From: Actinomycetes bacterium
Lineage (GTDB): Bacteria > Actinomycetota > Acidimicrobiia > Acidimicrobiales > Ilumatobacteraceae
DNA length: 41,519 nt
Assembly (NCBI GenBank): GCA_025358125.1
Contig: JANYKS010000001.1
Location: 1-41,519, forward strand
Reading direction: 5' to 3'
The notes beneath the pieces are model-generated. The model searched no databases. It was not told the origin of the DNA and worked only from the letters and a program-made list of their open reading frames with translations. Made by a program: the position numbers and the translations under genes. Below are positions 25,474 to 33,878 of the stretch, one piece after another; position 1 is the first letter of the stretch; each line of letters starts with the position of its first letter.

Positions 25474-26512
25474 GGAGATCCGCGGGGCGATAGCCGACGC
25501 GGACATCGGGGGTGGCCACCGGGCGATCCCGTTCGAGCGCTTCATGCAGCTCGCGCTGTACGGCAAGGGTGGGTTCTACACGGTCGGCGGATCAGCCGGC
25601 CGGCGAGGCGATTTCATCACGAGCCCCGAGGTCGGGCCATTGTTCGGCGCAGTCCTCGCGCGCGCGATCGATGCCTGCTGGCACGAACTTGGTGAGCCCG
25701 GCGTCTTCACCGTGGTCGACGCCGGTTCGGGTCCCGGAACGCTGGCGAGGTCGATTCGGGCTGCAAACCCGGCGTGTCTCGCAGCGCTCGAGTTCGTCGC
25801 GGTCGAAGTGTCGGCTCAACAGCGCGAACGTCACCCCGACTGGTTGGCATCGCGCCCGACGATGCCAACGGTGCCGTTCACCGGGATGATCATCGCCAAC
25901 GAGCTGCTCGACAACCTCGCATTTCGACTGTTCGTCAACGATGGGGGTTGGCGCGAGGCTCACGTGTTGGCAGCCGCCGATGGGTCGTTCGCCGAGACGC
26001 TGCGCGCTGCCCCGGATCTCGAAGCACTCGGGTTGCCGTCGGGCGCGCCCCACGGTGCTCGGATCCCGGTGCAGCGATGTGCCGGGGAGTGGGCCAGGGC
26101 GAGCTTGGATCTGCTCCAGCGGGGCCGCCTCGTGCTGATCGACTATGCCTCGGCGACGACGGCGGAACTTGCGGCCCGGCCATGGCGCGAATGGCTCCGC
26201 ACGTATCGCGGACACGATCGTGGCGAGCACTATCTACGCAATCCCGGCTCGCAGGACATCACCAATGAGGTCGCGCTGGATCAGCTGTTCGCCGTCTGCG
26301 GCGAACCAGCGAGCGTGCGCACCCAGGCTCAGTTCCTCGGGCGGTGGGGAATCGACGAACTCGTCGCCGAAGGCCGGCGAGCATGGGCGCAGGGGGCGCC
26401 AAGACCGACCGTGGAGGCGCTCACGATGCGCAGCCGCGTCCGCGAGGCCGAGGCGCTCTGCGACCCGGCTGGGCTGGGCTCATTCTCGGTCGTCGAGTTC
26501 GCGAAGGGGTAA
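25457..26512 (+). CDS. SAM-dependent methyltransferase of the MidA/NDUFAF7 family, likely complex I assembly factor
   Basis: This 351-residue cytoplasmic protein has the family marks GDFITSPEVGPLFG (51-64), the SAM-binding loop VVDAGSGPG (86-94) and IIANELLDNLAFRLF, the usual ANE(F/L)(F/L)D motif. In mitochondria NDUFAF7 dimethylates an arginine of NDUFS2 (the NuoD homologue) and is needed for complex I assembly. Bacterial members are mostly unstudied. Here the GTG at 25457 overlaps nuoN by 17 bases, which ties it directly to the second complex I. The gene ends seven bases from the convergent transporter gene. The protein family is well supported; its target in this organism is inferred. Confidence 0.88.
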   Translation: MPSANEEIRGAIADADIGGGHRAIPFERFMQLALYGKGGFYTVGGSAGRRGDFITSPEVGPLFGAVLARAIDACWHELGEPGVFTVVDAGSGPGTLARSIRAANPACLAALEFVAVEVSAQQRERHPDWLASRPTMPTVPFTGMIIANELLDNLAFRLFVNDGGWREAHVLAAADGSFAETLRAAPDLEALGLPSGAPHGARIPVQRCAGEWARASLDLLQRGRLVLIDYASATTAELAARPWREWLRTYRGHDRGEHYLRNPGSQDITNEVALDQLFAVCGEPASVRTQAQFLGRWGIDELVAEGRRAWAQGAPRPTVEALTMRSRVREAEALCDPAGLGSFSVVEFAKG

Positions 26513-26519
26513 CCGCGGC

Positions 26520-27467
26520 TCACACGTCGAAATCCAGTTCCAGTGGCTCCCGCGGCACGGTGTGGCGACGATGGCGACGGGCAGGCTCTGGGCGGCTCGT
26601 CAGGATCGCGCCGATGATGACGATGCCCATCCCGACGACGGCGGCTGCGTGAAGCTTGTCGTCGCGGAATGTGATGCCGAGGAAGGTGCCGACGATCGGT
26701 GTGAAGAAGATGCCGATCATGCCCCGCACCGGCCCGGCGCGGTGGAGCAGCACGCCGTAGAAGGCAAACGCCATTCCTGTGCCGACGGCGCCGAGAGCGA
26801 ACAACGCGCCGAACGCCGACCAGGTGAAGTGGCTGGTCCGGATGCCGTTGATACCGAGCGGGATGGACCAGCCGACCGCAGCGATCTCGACCCACAGCAT
26901 CGTCGGCAGCGCGCCGTACTTGGCCTGCACCGGCCGGGCCACGTTGACCGCGATCGCGTAGCACACGAGCGCGATCAACAAGAGCACGATCCCCTTCGGA
27001 TCGGCGCCATGGCCGCCGCCGATCGAGGCAAGGGAGATGATGGCGATGCCGACGCCGCCCACGAGCACGGCGACGATCCTCGGCCAGCTCGGCCTGGCCC
27101 TGGTGAAGATCGCGGTGACGAGCGCGGTCATGATCGGGAGGCCGCCATTAAGCATGCCGGTGACCGAGGTGTTCACGGTCTGCTCCGCGATCGGATAGAG
27201 CAGGAATGGCACCGCCATCCAACACAGGCCGAGAAACGCGAACCGTGACCAGTCGCTGCGGTCGATCCGGCGCCTGGCCCGGCGCAGGACGGCGAGCGCG
27301 GCGGCGCCGAACAGGCATCGGGCGAGCGGCACCACGGTCGTGCTGACGTGATCGATCGCGATCGCGATCCAGAGGAACGAACTCCCCCAGATCAGCGAGA
27401 TCAGCACCGACATGCTCCACTCCGGCGGTCCGAAGTGCTGATCGGACTCATCGATGACGGAGCGCAC
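26520..27467 (-). CDS. EamA/DMT-family transporter
   Basis: This 315-residue membrane protein has about ten helices in two EamA repeats. The first begins at WSMSVLISLIWGSSFLWIAIAI, and the second at about KGIVLLLIALVCYAIAVNVARP. Members export amino acids or metabolites, and the substrate cannot be told from sequence. The frame is open to 27569, but I chose the GTG at 27467 because it stands six bases behind a CATACT -10-like box. A short Arg/His-rich tail follows the last helix. It converges on the MidA gene and is divergent from the iron group. Confidence 0.85.
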   Translation of the reverse strand: MRSVIDESDQHFGPPEWSMSVLISLIWGSSFLWIAIAIDHVSTTVVPLARCLFGAAALAVLRRARRRIDRSDWSRFAFLGLCWMAVPFLLYPIAEQTVNTSVTGMLNGGLPIMTALVTAIFTRARPSWPRIVAVLVGGVGIAIISLASIGGGHGADPKGIVLLLIALVCYAIAVNVARPVQAKYGALPTMLWVEIAAVGWSIPLGINGIRTSHFTWSAFGALFALGAVGTGMAFAFYGVLLHRAGPVRGMIGIFFTPIVGTFLGITFRDDKLHAAAVVGMGIVIIGAILTSRPEPARRHRRHTVPREPLELDFDV

Positions 27468-27479
27468 GAGTGGAGTATG
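27468..27479 (-). promoter_or_regulatory. Leaderless-type -10 box for the EamA gene
   Basis: CATACT at 27474-27479 (minus strand) is one base from TATACT. It is followed by six bases (CCACTC) and the GTG. Confidence 0.4.
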
Positions 27480-27544
27480 GCCGAGCGGCGCCGGAGCCGT
27501 TGGCCATTTTCGGTCGACCAATGTGGAGCTCTCCGCACGACCTG

Positions 27545-27563
27545 CTATGTTAGGCATACCTAA
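27545..27563. promoter_or_regulatory. IdeR/DtxR-type iron box
   Basis: CTATGTTAGGCATACCTAA matches the DtxR/IdeR consensus TTAGGTTAGSCTAACCTAA at 15 of 19 positions by my count. Its core TTAGG-CATA-CCTAA is an inverted repeat. It overlaps an extended -10 element (TGCTATGTT, 27543-27551), so iron-loaded repressor would block RNA polymerase. It lies about 25 bases upstream of the lipoprotein that precedes the FTR1 iron permease. Confidence 0.7.
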
Positions 27564-27587
27564 TATCAATTGGAAGGAACGGTGCCC

Positions 27588-28049
27588 ATGCAGAGGTCAC
27601 GCCTCATCATCACCGCCTTGACCCTCGTTGGCGCACTCGGGCTGTCCGCGTGCGGGTCCGACGCGCCGAAGTCGACTGCGACGATCGTTTCCGAGACGAC
27701 GACTGCCACTGCCACCGGTGCTGCGACGGGCGGATCGTTGACGCCGGAGGAGATCGTGGTCGACGACGCAACCGTGACGGCTGGCTTTACCAAGCTGGCG
27801 AGCACGATCGCTGTTGCGATCGCCGCAATCGGCACGCCCGACGCGAAGGCCAAGCTGGCTGTGATCGAAGACGACTGGCGCGGCTTCGAGGGAGCCGTCC
27901 GCAAGAAGGACCCGACGATCTATCTCTCCATCGAGGACCAACTCACGCCGTTGCAGCGCCAGATCGCAGCGGGCGACACGGCGACGGCGACCGCGACGGC
28001 AACCACGCTGGAGGCGATCTTCAGCCAGTACGTGGCCAAGTACCCGTGA
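27588..28049 (+). CDS. Small lipoprotein, likely accessory to the FTR1 iron permease
   Basis: This 153-residue protein has a signal peptide and lipobox (LGLSACGS, Cys at about residue 22), so it is anchored to the outer face of the membrane. After a Thr/Ala-rich linker comes a small helical domain. It contains VIEDDWRGFEGAVRKKDPTIYLSIEDQLTPLQ, which looks like the helical EfeO/imelysin-type or FTR1 N-terminal domains, with several acidic residues that could bind iron. The likeness is by eye only. The ATG at 27588 follows GGAAGGAAC; a GTG at 27582 is possible. The gene lies directly behind the iron box, and its stop overlaps the FTR1 ATG as TGATG. Confidence 0.75.
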   Translation: MQRSRLIITALTLVGALGLSACGSDAPKSTATIVSETTTATATGAATGGSLTPEEIVVDDATVTAGFTKLASTIAVAIAAIGTPDAKAKLAVIEDDWRGFEGAVRKKDPTIYLSIEDQLTPLQRQIAAGDTATATATATTLEAIFSQYVAKYP

Positions 28050-29305
28050 TGCGTCGCCTGCTCGTGCTGATCGTCGGCGCCCTCGCAGCGTTGGCGTTGC
28101 TGTCGGTCATCCCGGCTGCTCCGGCCGCTGCTGGAACGAGTCGTGACGGCGCGATCGAGCAGGTCCAAAGGGTCCGGATCAGCATCGATCTGACGCTGAC
28201 GTTGATCAAGCAGGGGCGCAGTGCCGAGGCCTTCGATGCCGCTGCCAACGGCTACCTCAAACACTTCGAACTTGTCGAGGTGCCACTACGGATCATCGAC
28301 AATGCGCTCACGATCGACGCGGAGGGTCGGTTCGCCGACATTCGTCAACTCATCCGCGATCGCGCACCGATCGACGTCATCCGCGACAGGCTGGTCGAGT
28401 TGCGCGGCGTGCTCGATTCGATCGAACGCAAACTGACGGCAACCGGCGCCGCGGCGCCTGCGCTGATCTTCGGGCAGAGCTTCCTCATCATCTTCCGCGA
28501 GGGATTCGAGGTCGTGCTGCTCGTCAGCATCCTGCTCGGCTACCTCGAGGCGGCGCGATCCACAGCGCTCATCAAGCCGATTCTGATCGGAATCGGCTTG
28601 GCAGGTGTTGCGACGGTGCTGACCGTCGTGCTGTTGCGGTTGTTGTTCCAATCGCTGCCGTTCTCGATCGAGGTGCTCGAGGGCATCACCGCGATGGTTG
28701 CCGTCGTGATGTTGTTCTACGTGTCGTTCTGGCTCGTGGCACGGATGGAGCACAAACGGTGGATGGAGTTCGTGCGGGCCCGGTTGTGGAGCGCGGTCTC
28801 ACTCGGCTCCACCGCGTCGCTGGTGCTCGTCGGTTTCACCGCCGTGTACCGCGAGGGCTTCGAGACCGCACTGTTCTACCAGGCGTTGTGGTCCTTCGGA
28901 TCCGGACTCGGCAGCTGGGTTCTCGCCGGGCTGGCGGCCGGCTTGGTCGCGCTGACGGGTGTTGCCGTCGTCATCTTCCGGCTCGGGCGTCGTGTGCCGG
29001 TCAAACGGTTCATGAGCATCGCCGTCACGTGCGTGATGATCACGTCGGTCACGTTCCTGGGTAACGCGGTCCACGCCCTGCAGGCAGGCGATCTCGTCGC
29101 ATACCACCGCCTCGACAACTGGCCGCGGCTACCGATCTTTTTGTCCCAGGCCACCGGTTACTGGCCGACGTTGCAGAGCGTTGCCGCCCAGATCGGGCTG
29201 TCGTCGATCTACATCCTCGGCGCCGTGTACATGTTGGCGATCAAGCCGCGCCGTGATCGCCGCGCCGCAAAGCCGTCCTCGCCCAGCTCACTCGTGCCGG
29301 CCTGA
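28049..29305 (+). CDS. FTR1/EfeU-type high-affinity iron permease
   Basis: This 418-residue protein has a signal peptide (residues 1-28) and an exported helical domain of about 105 residues. A permease part of about seven helices follows. The two hallmark REGFE motifs are at 150-154 (FREGFEVVLL) and 268-272 (YREGFETALF), where the acidic residues move Fe(III) or Fe(II) through the membrane. The ATG at 28049 overlaps the lipoprotein stop. An extended N-terminal extracytoplasmic domain is common in bacterial FTR1 proteins. No EfeB-type peroxidase is nearby. Control by the iron box at 27545 is likely. Confidence 0.92.
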   Translation: MRRLLVLIVGALAALALLSVIPAAPAAAGTSRDGAIEQVQRVRISIDLTLTLIKQGRSAEAFDAAANGYLKHFELVEVPLRIIDNALTIDAEGRFADIRQLIRDRAPIDVIRDRLVELRGVLDSIERKLTATGAAAPALIFGQSFLIIFREGFEVVLLVSILLGYLEAARSTALIKPILIGIGLAGVATVLTVVLLRLLFQSLPFSIEVLEGITAMVAVVMLFYVSFWLVARMEHKRWMEFVRARLWSAVSLGSTASLVLVGFTAVYREGFETALFYQALWSFGSGLGSWVLAGLAAGLVALTGVAVVIFRLGRRVPVKRFMSIAVTCVMITSVTFLGNAVHALQAGDLVAYHRLDNWPRLPIFLSQATGYWPTLQSVAAQIGLSSIYILGAVYMLAIKPRRDRRAAKPSSPSSLVPA

Positions 29306-29329
29306 AACCCGCCTGGTAGCTGAGTCTTC

Positions 29330-31363
29330 GTGGGATTTCGGGTCGGCGTCGATGTCGGTGGGACATTCACCAAGGCCGTCGCGATCGACAGCGCAACAGG
29401 CATGCTCGTCGCGCGATCGGTCGTGGCGACCACCCACACCGCTGACGCGGGGGTGGCAGCGGGTGTCGTCGAATGCGTCGCAGCCGTGGCCAAGGAGGTG
29501 GGCGCCGATCAGATCGAGTTGGTCACCCATTCGACGACCCAGGCTGTGAACGCCCTCCTCGAGGGCGACGTGGCGCGAGTCGGCGTGTTCGGTCTCGGCA
29601 GGAAGCCCGATCTCGTCAAGGTCAAACGGCGCACGTCGCTGGCCGGTGTCGAGTTGTCGCAGGGTAAGGCGTTGCAGGCCTCACCGGTGTTCCTCGACGT
29701 CACCGACGGTCTCGACGAGGATCTCCTGCGCGCCGAGCTGAAGCGGGTCATCGCTGATGGCATCGGGGCCGTCTCGGTGGCGGAGGCCTTCTCTCCCGAC
29801 GACGACCGTAACGAGCAGACCGTCGTGCGGATCGCGCGCGAGGCGGGATTGCCGGCCTGCGCAAGCAACGAGCTGTCGGGTCTCTACGGGCTCGAGCTGC
29901 GCGCCGTGACGGCTGCGGTCAACGCGTCGATCCTGCCGATTGCGGTCCGAACGGCCGGTTACGTCGAGCAGGGTGTCCGCGACGCCGACATCGCGGCCCA
30001 CGTGATGGTCATGCGCGGTGACGGCGGCGCAACCGATCTCAACGGGTTTCGCGAGGCGCCCGTACGAACGCTGTACTCAGGTCCGGCAGCATCGGTTGCC
30101 GGGGCGCTTCGCTCCGGAGCGATCACCGATGGCGTGATCGTCGAGGTCGGTGGCACCTCGACCAACGTGGCCGCGGTCCGCGACGGTCGCCCCCTGATGT
30201 CCTACGTCACCGTCGCATCGCACACCACAGCGCTCCGCGCGGTCGATGTCCGCGTGGTCGGTGTCGCCGGCGGCTCGATGCTGCGGGTCCGCAAGCGGCG
30301 GGTCCACGCCGTCGGGCCCCGCAGCGCGCACATCGCGGGTCTGCTGTACGCATGCTTTACGGATCCGGGTCTGCTCGACAGCGCGTCGGTGGAGATCATC
30401 GCGCCACGTGCCGGCGACGCCGCCGATCACCTCGTCCTGCGCTTGGCCGACGGCTCGAGAGCTGCGATCACCGTGACGTGCGCTGCAAACGCGCTCGGCA
30501 TCGCGCTGCCCGGCGATCACGCCTGGACGCCTACGTCTCGGCAGGCGGCGACGATCGCTCTCGACATCGCTGCACGGTACTGCGGGCTCGATGGTGTGGA
30601 AGTCGCCAAGCGGATCATGACCGCTGCCAGCGACGCCGTCTGCGAACTGGTCCACGCGCTCGTGTCGTCGCAAAAGCTGCGCTCGCCGACGATCGTCGCG
30701 GTCGGCGGTGCGGCCGGCGCCCTCGGCCGCCATGTTGGCGAACGGATGGGTTTGACGTGCACCGTTCCAGACGACGCTGAGATCATCTCCTCGATCGGTG
30801 ACGCGCTGTCGATGGTGCGCGCCGAACGCGAGCGCACCGTGAGCGTGCTCACCGCCGAGGTCGTGCGCCAACTCTGCGACGACGCCGAAAACGAGGCGCT
30901 CGCAGCCGGCGCAGCGCCCGGCACCGTGGAGGTTCGCGTCGAGGAGATGCCAGAGCGCGGCACCGTACGCGCGATCGCCACCGGCACGGTCGGGTTGCGC
31001 ACCGGAGCGCTCCCGGGGCAGATCCTCGTCACCGCCGATCAGCTGGCGCACCTCCACGACGCGGAGGTGCGCCAGGCCGGCGCGTTCTGGCTCGTCGCCA
31101 GACGTGGCCTGATCGCGATCTTCGACCGCTTCGGTGATCCTGTCGCGACGGTGAAAGGCGAGCGTTCCAGTGTCGGTGAGCTCGACGCGACGGTCGAGAG
31201 GCTGACCCGTTACCGCGGACCGGTAACCCTGCGCCCGACGATCTGGTTGATCAGCGCTGGTCGCATCGCCGAGCTCGCCAGCGGCGACATGATCGACGCC
31301 GCGACGGCCCTGCATGATCCGGATGACCCGTCCGAAGTTCTCGTTGTCGGAAGGAAGACCTGA
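29330..31363 (+). CDS. Hydantoinase/oxoprolinase family protein (HyuA-like), without a HyuB partner
   Basis: This 677-residue cytoplasmic protein has the ASKHA-type ATP-binding start FRVGVDVGGTFTKAVAID and the family stretches MVMRGDGGATDLNGFREAP, TLYSGPAASVAGA and VEVGGTSTNVAAVRDGRP. Members hydrolyse hydantoins, 5-oxoproline or related cyclic amides with ATP, or act as acetophenone or acetone carboxylase subunits. They usually pair with a HyuB-type subunit, which is absent here. The GTG at 29330 lies 24 bases after FTR1 and lacks a ribosome binding site. A weak TAGCTG box is seven bases upstream of the GTG. The C-terminal 200 residues are less like the family. The substrate is unknown. Confidence 0.8.
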   Translation: MGFRVGVDVGGTFTKAVAIDSATGMLVARSVVATTHTADAGVAAGVVECVAAVAKEVGADQIELVTHSTTQAVNALLEGDVARVGVFGLGRKPDLVKVKRRTSLAGVELSQGKALQASPVFLDVTDGLDEDLLRAELKRVIADGIGAVSVAEAFSPDDDRNEQTVVRIAREAGLPACASNELSGLYGLELRAVTAAVNASILPIAVRTAGYVEQGVRDADIAAHVMVMRGDGGATDLNGFREAPVRTLYSGPAASVAGALRSGAITDGVIVEVGGTSTNVAAVRDGRPLMSYVTVASHTTALRAVDVRVVGVAGGSMLRVRKRRVHAVGPRSAHIAGLLYACFTDPGLLDSASVEIIAPRAGDAADHLVLRLADGSRAAITVTCAANALGIALPGDHAWTPTSRQAATIALDIAARYCGLDGVEVAKRIMTAASDAVCELVHALVSSQKLRSPTIVAVGGAAGALGRHVGERMGLTCTVPDDAEIISSIGDALSMVRAERERTVSVLTAEVVRQLCDDAENEALAAGAAPGTVEVRVEEMPERGTVRAIATGTVGLRTGALPGQILVTADQLAHLHDAEVRQAGAFWLVARRGLIAIFDRFGDPVATVKGERSSVGELDATVERLTRYRGPVTLRPTIWLISAGRIAELASGDMIDAATALHDPDDPSEVLVVGRKT

Positions 31364-31364
31364 C

Positions 31365-31865
31365 ATGGCCCTCTACGTACCGCTGTCGCGCCGCCGCCGG
31401 AACGCCGCGTTGGTGGCGATCGCCACCCTGCTGGCCGGTCTGATCGTCGGGGCGATCGTCGGCCGATCGAGCGCCGTCACGGCATCCGAGAGTGCAGCCG
31501 CCGCACGATCGAAGGGGGACACCATTGCGACACGGATCGAAGCACTCACGATCGAGTACGAGCAGGCCGTTGCCGGCACCGGCGACACGATCGAGGGTGG
31601 TGTCCTCGACGCGCTCGACGGCATCGACAGGGACCTCGCCAAGCTGATCACCGAGGCACCGTGGCTCGGCGACGATCAGGCACAGTTGGCCCGTTCGGCC
31701 ACCACCGCGGTGCGGGCGGGCGCTGCGGCCGAGATCGACCCGGCCCAATTCGCCAATGTCGCCGCCAGTGCGGCCAAGCAGATCCGGGAGACCTTCGGCG
31801 TCAACGCGTATCCCTCGCTACTAGAGTCGGGTGGGCCGATCACAGGGGGTTCCCGGAATGACTGA
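31365..31865 (+). CDS. Small single-pass membrane protein of unknown function
   Basis: I do not recognise this 166-residue protein. It begins with a short basic stretch ([11 protein letters not shown]) and one membrane helix at about residues 12-32. An exported, mostly helical, acidic domain follows ([22 protein letters not shown] and [16 protein letters not shown]). The ATG at 31365 is preceded by GGAAGGAAG at a good distance. Its end overlaps the acetyl-CoA synthetase ATG by eight bases. Its place in the iron group and helical makeup would fit an accessory role for FTR1, but nothing proves it. Confidence 0.65.
   Translation: MALYVPLSRRRRNAALVAIATLLAGLIVGAIVGRSSAVTASESAAAARSKGDTIATRIEALTIEYEQAVAGTGDTIEGGVLDALDGIDRDLAKLITEAPWLGDDQAQLARSATTAVRAGAAAEIDPAQFANVAASAAKQIRETFGVNAYPSLLESGGPITGGSRND
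31822..31850 (+). promoter_or_regulatory. Candidate promoter and ribosome binding site for acs
   Basis: TAGAGT at 31822-31827, inside the end of the previous gene, could act as a -10 box. AGGGGG at about 31844-31849 lies at ribosome-binding distance from the ATG at 31858. This would let acs be made apart from the iron group. Confidence 0.3.
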
Positions 31866-33810
31866 CGCTCACGCAATCGATGCTCTCGGGTGGGAGAAGC
31901 GAGCGTTCCCGCCACCAGCGGAGTTCAAGAAGAATGCGCTCGTCACCGGCTCGTTCATGTACGACGACGCCAACGAGGACTTTCACGGGTTCTGGGCGCG
32001 TCAGGCGGCCGATCTGCTGACGTGGTCGCAGGATTGGCACACGATCTGCGAGTGGAACCTCCCTGATGCGAAGTGGTTCGTCGGCGGCACGCTGAACGTG
32101 AGCTACAACTGCCTCGATCGTCATGTGCTGGCCGGCAAAGGCGACAAGGTCGCGTTCCACTTCGAGGGCGAACCGGGCGACACCCGCACCGTCACCTATG
32201 CCGAACTGCTCGACGAGACGCAGCGGTTGGCGAATGTGCTCAAGAATCTCGGAGTCGTCAAGGGCGATCGAGTCAACATCTATCTGCCGATGATTCCCGA
32301 AGCCGCTGTCGCGATGCTGGCGTGTGCGCGTATCGGCGCTGCCCACAGTGTCGTGTTCGGTGGCTTCAGCGCCCAGTCGCTCTCGGATCGCATCAACGAT
32401 GCCGAGGCGAAGGTGCTGATCACTGCGGATGGCGGCTGGCGGCGCGGTGAGGTGTTCGCGTTGAAAGCCACCGCAGATGACGCCCTGGAATCCGCGCCAA
32501 CGATCACCGACGTCGTCGTGGTGCGCCGCGGCGGCAACGACGTGACGATGCAGGACGGCCGCGATCATTGGTATCACGAGCTGATGGCATCGGCCGACCC
32601 CGTGTGTGCGGCCGAACCAATGGACTCCGAGCAGCTGCTGTTCCTGCTCTACACCAGCGGAACCACCGGCCAGCCGAAGGGCATCATGCACACCACCGGC
32701 GGCTACCTGACCCACGTCGCGTTCACCCACAAATATGTTTTCGATCTGCGCGCTGACACCGATGTCTTCTGGTGCACGGCTGACGTCGGCTGGATCACCG
32801 GTCACAGCTACACCGTCTACGGTCCGCTCGCCAACGGCGCGACGCAGGTGATGTACGAGGGCGTGCCGAACTATCCGGCCAACGACCGGTTGTGGGCGAT
32901 CATCGAGAAGTACGGCGTGACCACCTTCTACACTGCGCCGACCGCGATTCGTACGTTCATGAAGTGGGGCCTGGAGGAACCAGCCAAGCACGATCTCTCG
33001 TCGCTGCGCCTACTCGGTTCTGTCGGCGAGCCGATCAACCCCGAGGCATGGATGTGGTACCGGGAACACATCGGCGGCGGCAGGTGCCCTGTCGTCGACA
33101 CGTGGTGGCAGACCGAGACCGGCGGGATCATGATCAGCCCATTGCCCGGTGCAACCACCACCAAGCCCGGATCTGCCACGTTCCCGCTGCCCGGCATCTT
33201 TGCCGAAGTCGTCGACGAAGAAGGCCTCCCCGTCCCTCACGGTGGCGCCGGTTATCTCACCCTCGTCCGGCCGTGGCCAGGGATGCTGCGTGGAATTTGG
33301 GGCGACCCGGAGCGGTATCGGGACACCTATTGGAGCCGGTACCCCGACCGCTACTTCGCCGGTGACGGCGCGAAGTTGGACGACGACGGCTTCCTCTGGC
33401 TGCTCGGCCGCGTTGACGACGTGATGAACGTCAGCGGCCATCGCATATCGACCATCGAGGTGGAGTCGGCGCTCGTCTCGCACCCTTGTGTCGCCGAGGC
33501 GGCAGTGGTCGCTGCCAGCGATGCAATGACGGGTCAGGCGATCATTGCCTACGTCACGCTGCGCGAGGGGCTCGACGTCGACGAGAAGGCGCTGCGAGAT
33601 CATGTCGCGGTCGAAATCGGCGCCATCGCCAAACCGAAGACGATCTACTTCACGCCTGATCTGCCCAAGACGCGCAGTGGCAAGATCATGCGTCGGCTCC
33701 TGCGCGACGTCGCGGAGGGCCGTCACCTCGGTGACACGAGCACACTTGCCGATGCCAGCGTCGTCAACGAGTTGCAACGCCGAGCTGTCGAGGAACCGTC
33801 GCACGATTGA
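31858..33810 (+). CDS. acs: Acetate--CoA ligase (acetyl-CoA synthetase)
   Basis: This 650-residue cytoplasmic enzyme activates acetate to acetyl-AMP and then acetyl-CoA, using ATP. It has the P-loop [11 protein letters not shown] starting at residue 265, [15 protein letters not shown] with the family Trp-containing acetate pocket, and a C-terminal [11 protein letters not shown] with Lys609, the lysine that acetylation switches off in Acs. Length is normal. The ATG at 31858 is preferred over a GTG at 31831 because AGGGGG stands before it. It overlaps the small membrane protein by eight bases. Confidence 0.95.
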   Translation: MTDAHAIDALGWEKRAFPPPAEFKKNALVTGSFMYDDANEDFHGFWARQAADLLTWSQDWHTICEWNLPDAKWFVGGTLNVSYNCLDRHVLAGKGDKVAFHFEGEPGDTRTVTYAELLDETQRLANVLKNLGVVKGDRVNIYLPMIPEAAVAMLACARIGAAHSVVFGGFSAQSLSDRINDAEAKVLITADGGWRRGEVFALKATADDALESAPTITDVVVVRRGGNDVTMQDGRDHWYHELMASADPVCAAEPMDSEQLLFLLYTSGTTGQPKGIMHTTGGYLTHVAFTHKYVFDLRADTDVFWCTADVGWITGHSYTVYGPLANGATQVMYEGVPNYPANDRLWAIIEKYGVTTFYTAPTAIRTFMKWGLEEPAKHDLSSLRLLGSVGEPINPEAWMWYREHIGGGRCPVVDTWWQTETGGIMISPLPGATTTKPGSATFPLPGIFAEVVDEEGLPVPHGGAGYLTLVRPWPGMLRGIWGDPERYRDTYWSRYPDRYFAGDGAKLDDDGFLWLLGRVDDVMNVSGHRISTIEVESALVSHPCVAEAAVVAASDAMTGQAIIAYVTLREGLDVDEKALRDHVAVEIGAIAKPKTIYFTPDLPKTRSGKIMRRLLRDVAEGRHLGDTSTLADASVVNELQRRAVEEPSHD

Positions 33811-33878
33811 TAATTCCTTAACTGATCGGTGTTGTGTGCCGATACCCCTTTGTGGCCTCAGAATTCAACGGCGGGAAA

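Noticed and set aside
22150..25566. Very long open frame of 1138 codons on the minus strand
   Set aside because: It is antisense to nuoM and nuoN, which have clear family motifs. Its translation is biased to Asp, Glu, His and Arg, as expected from reading GC-rich coding DNA backwards.
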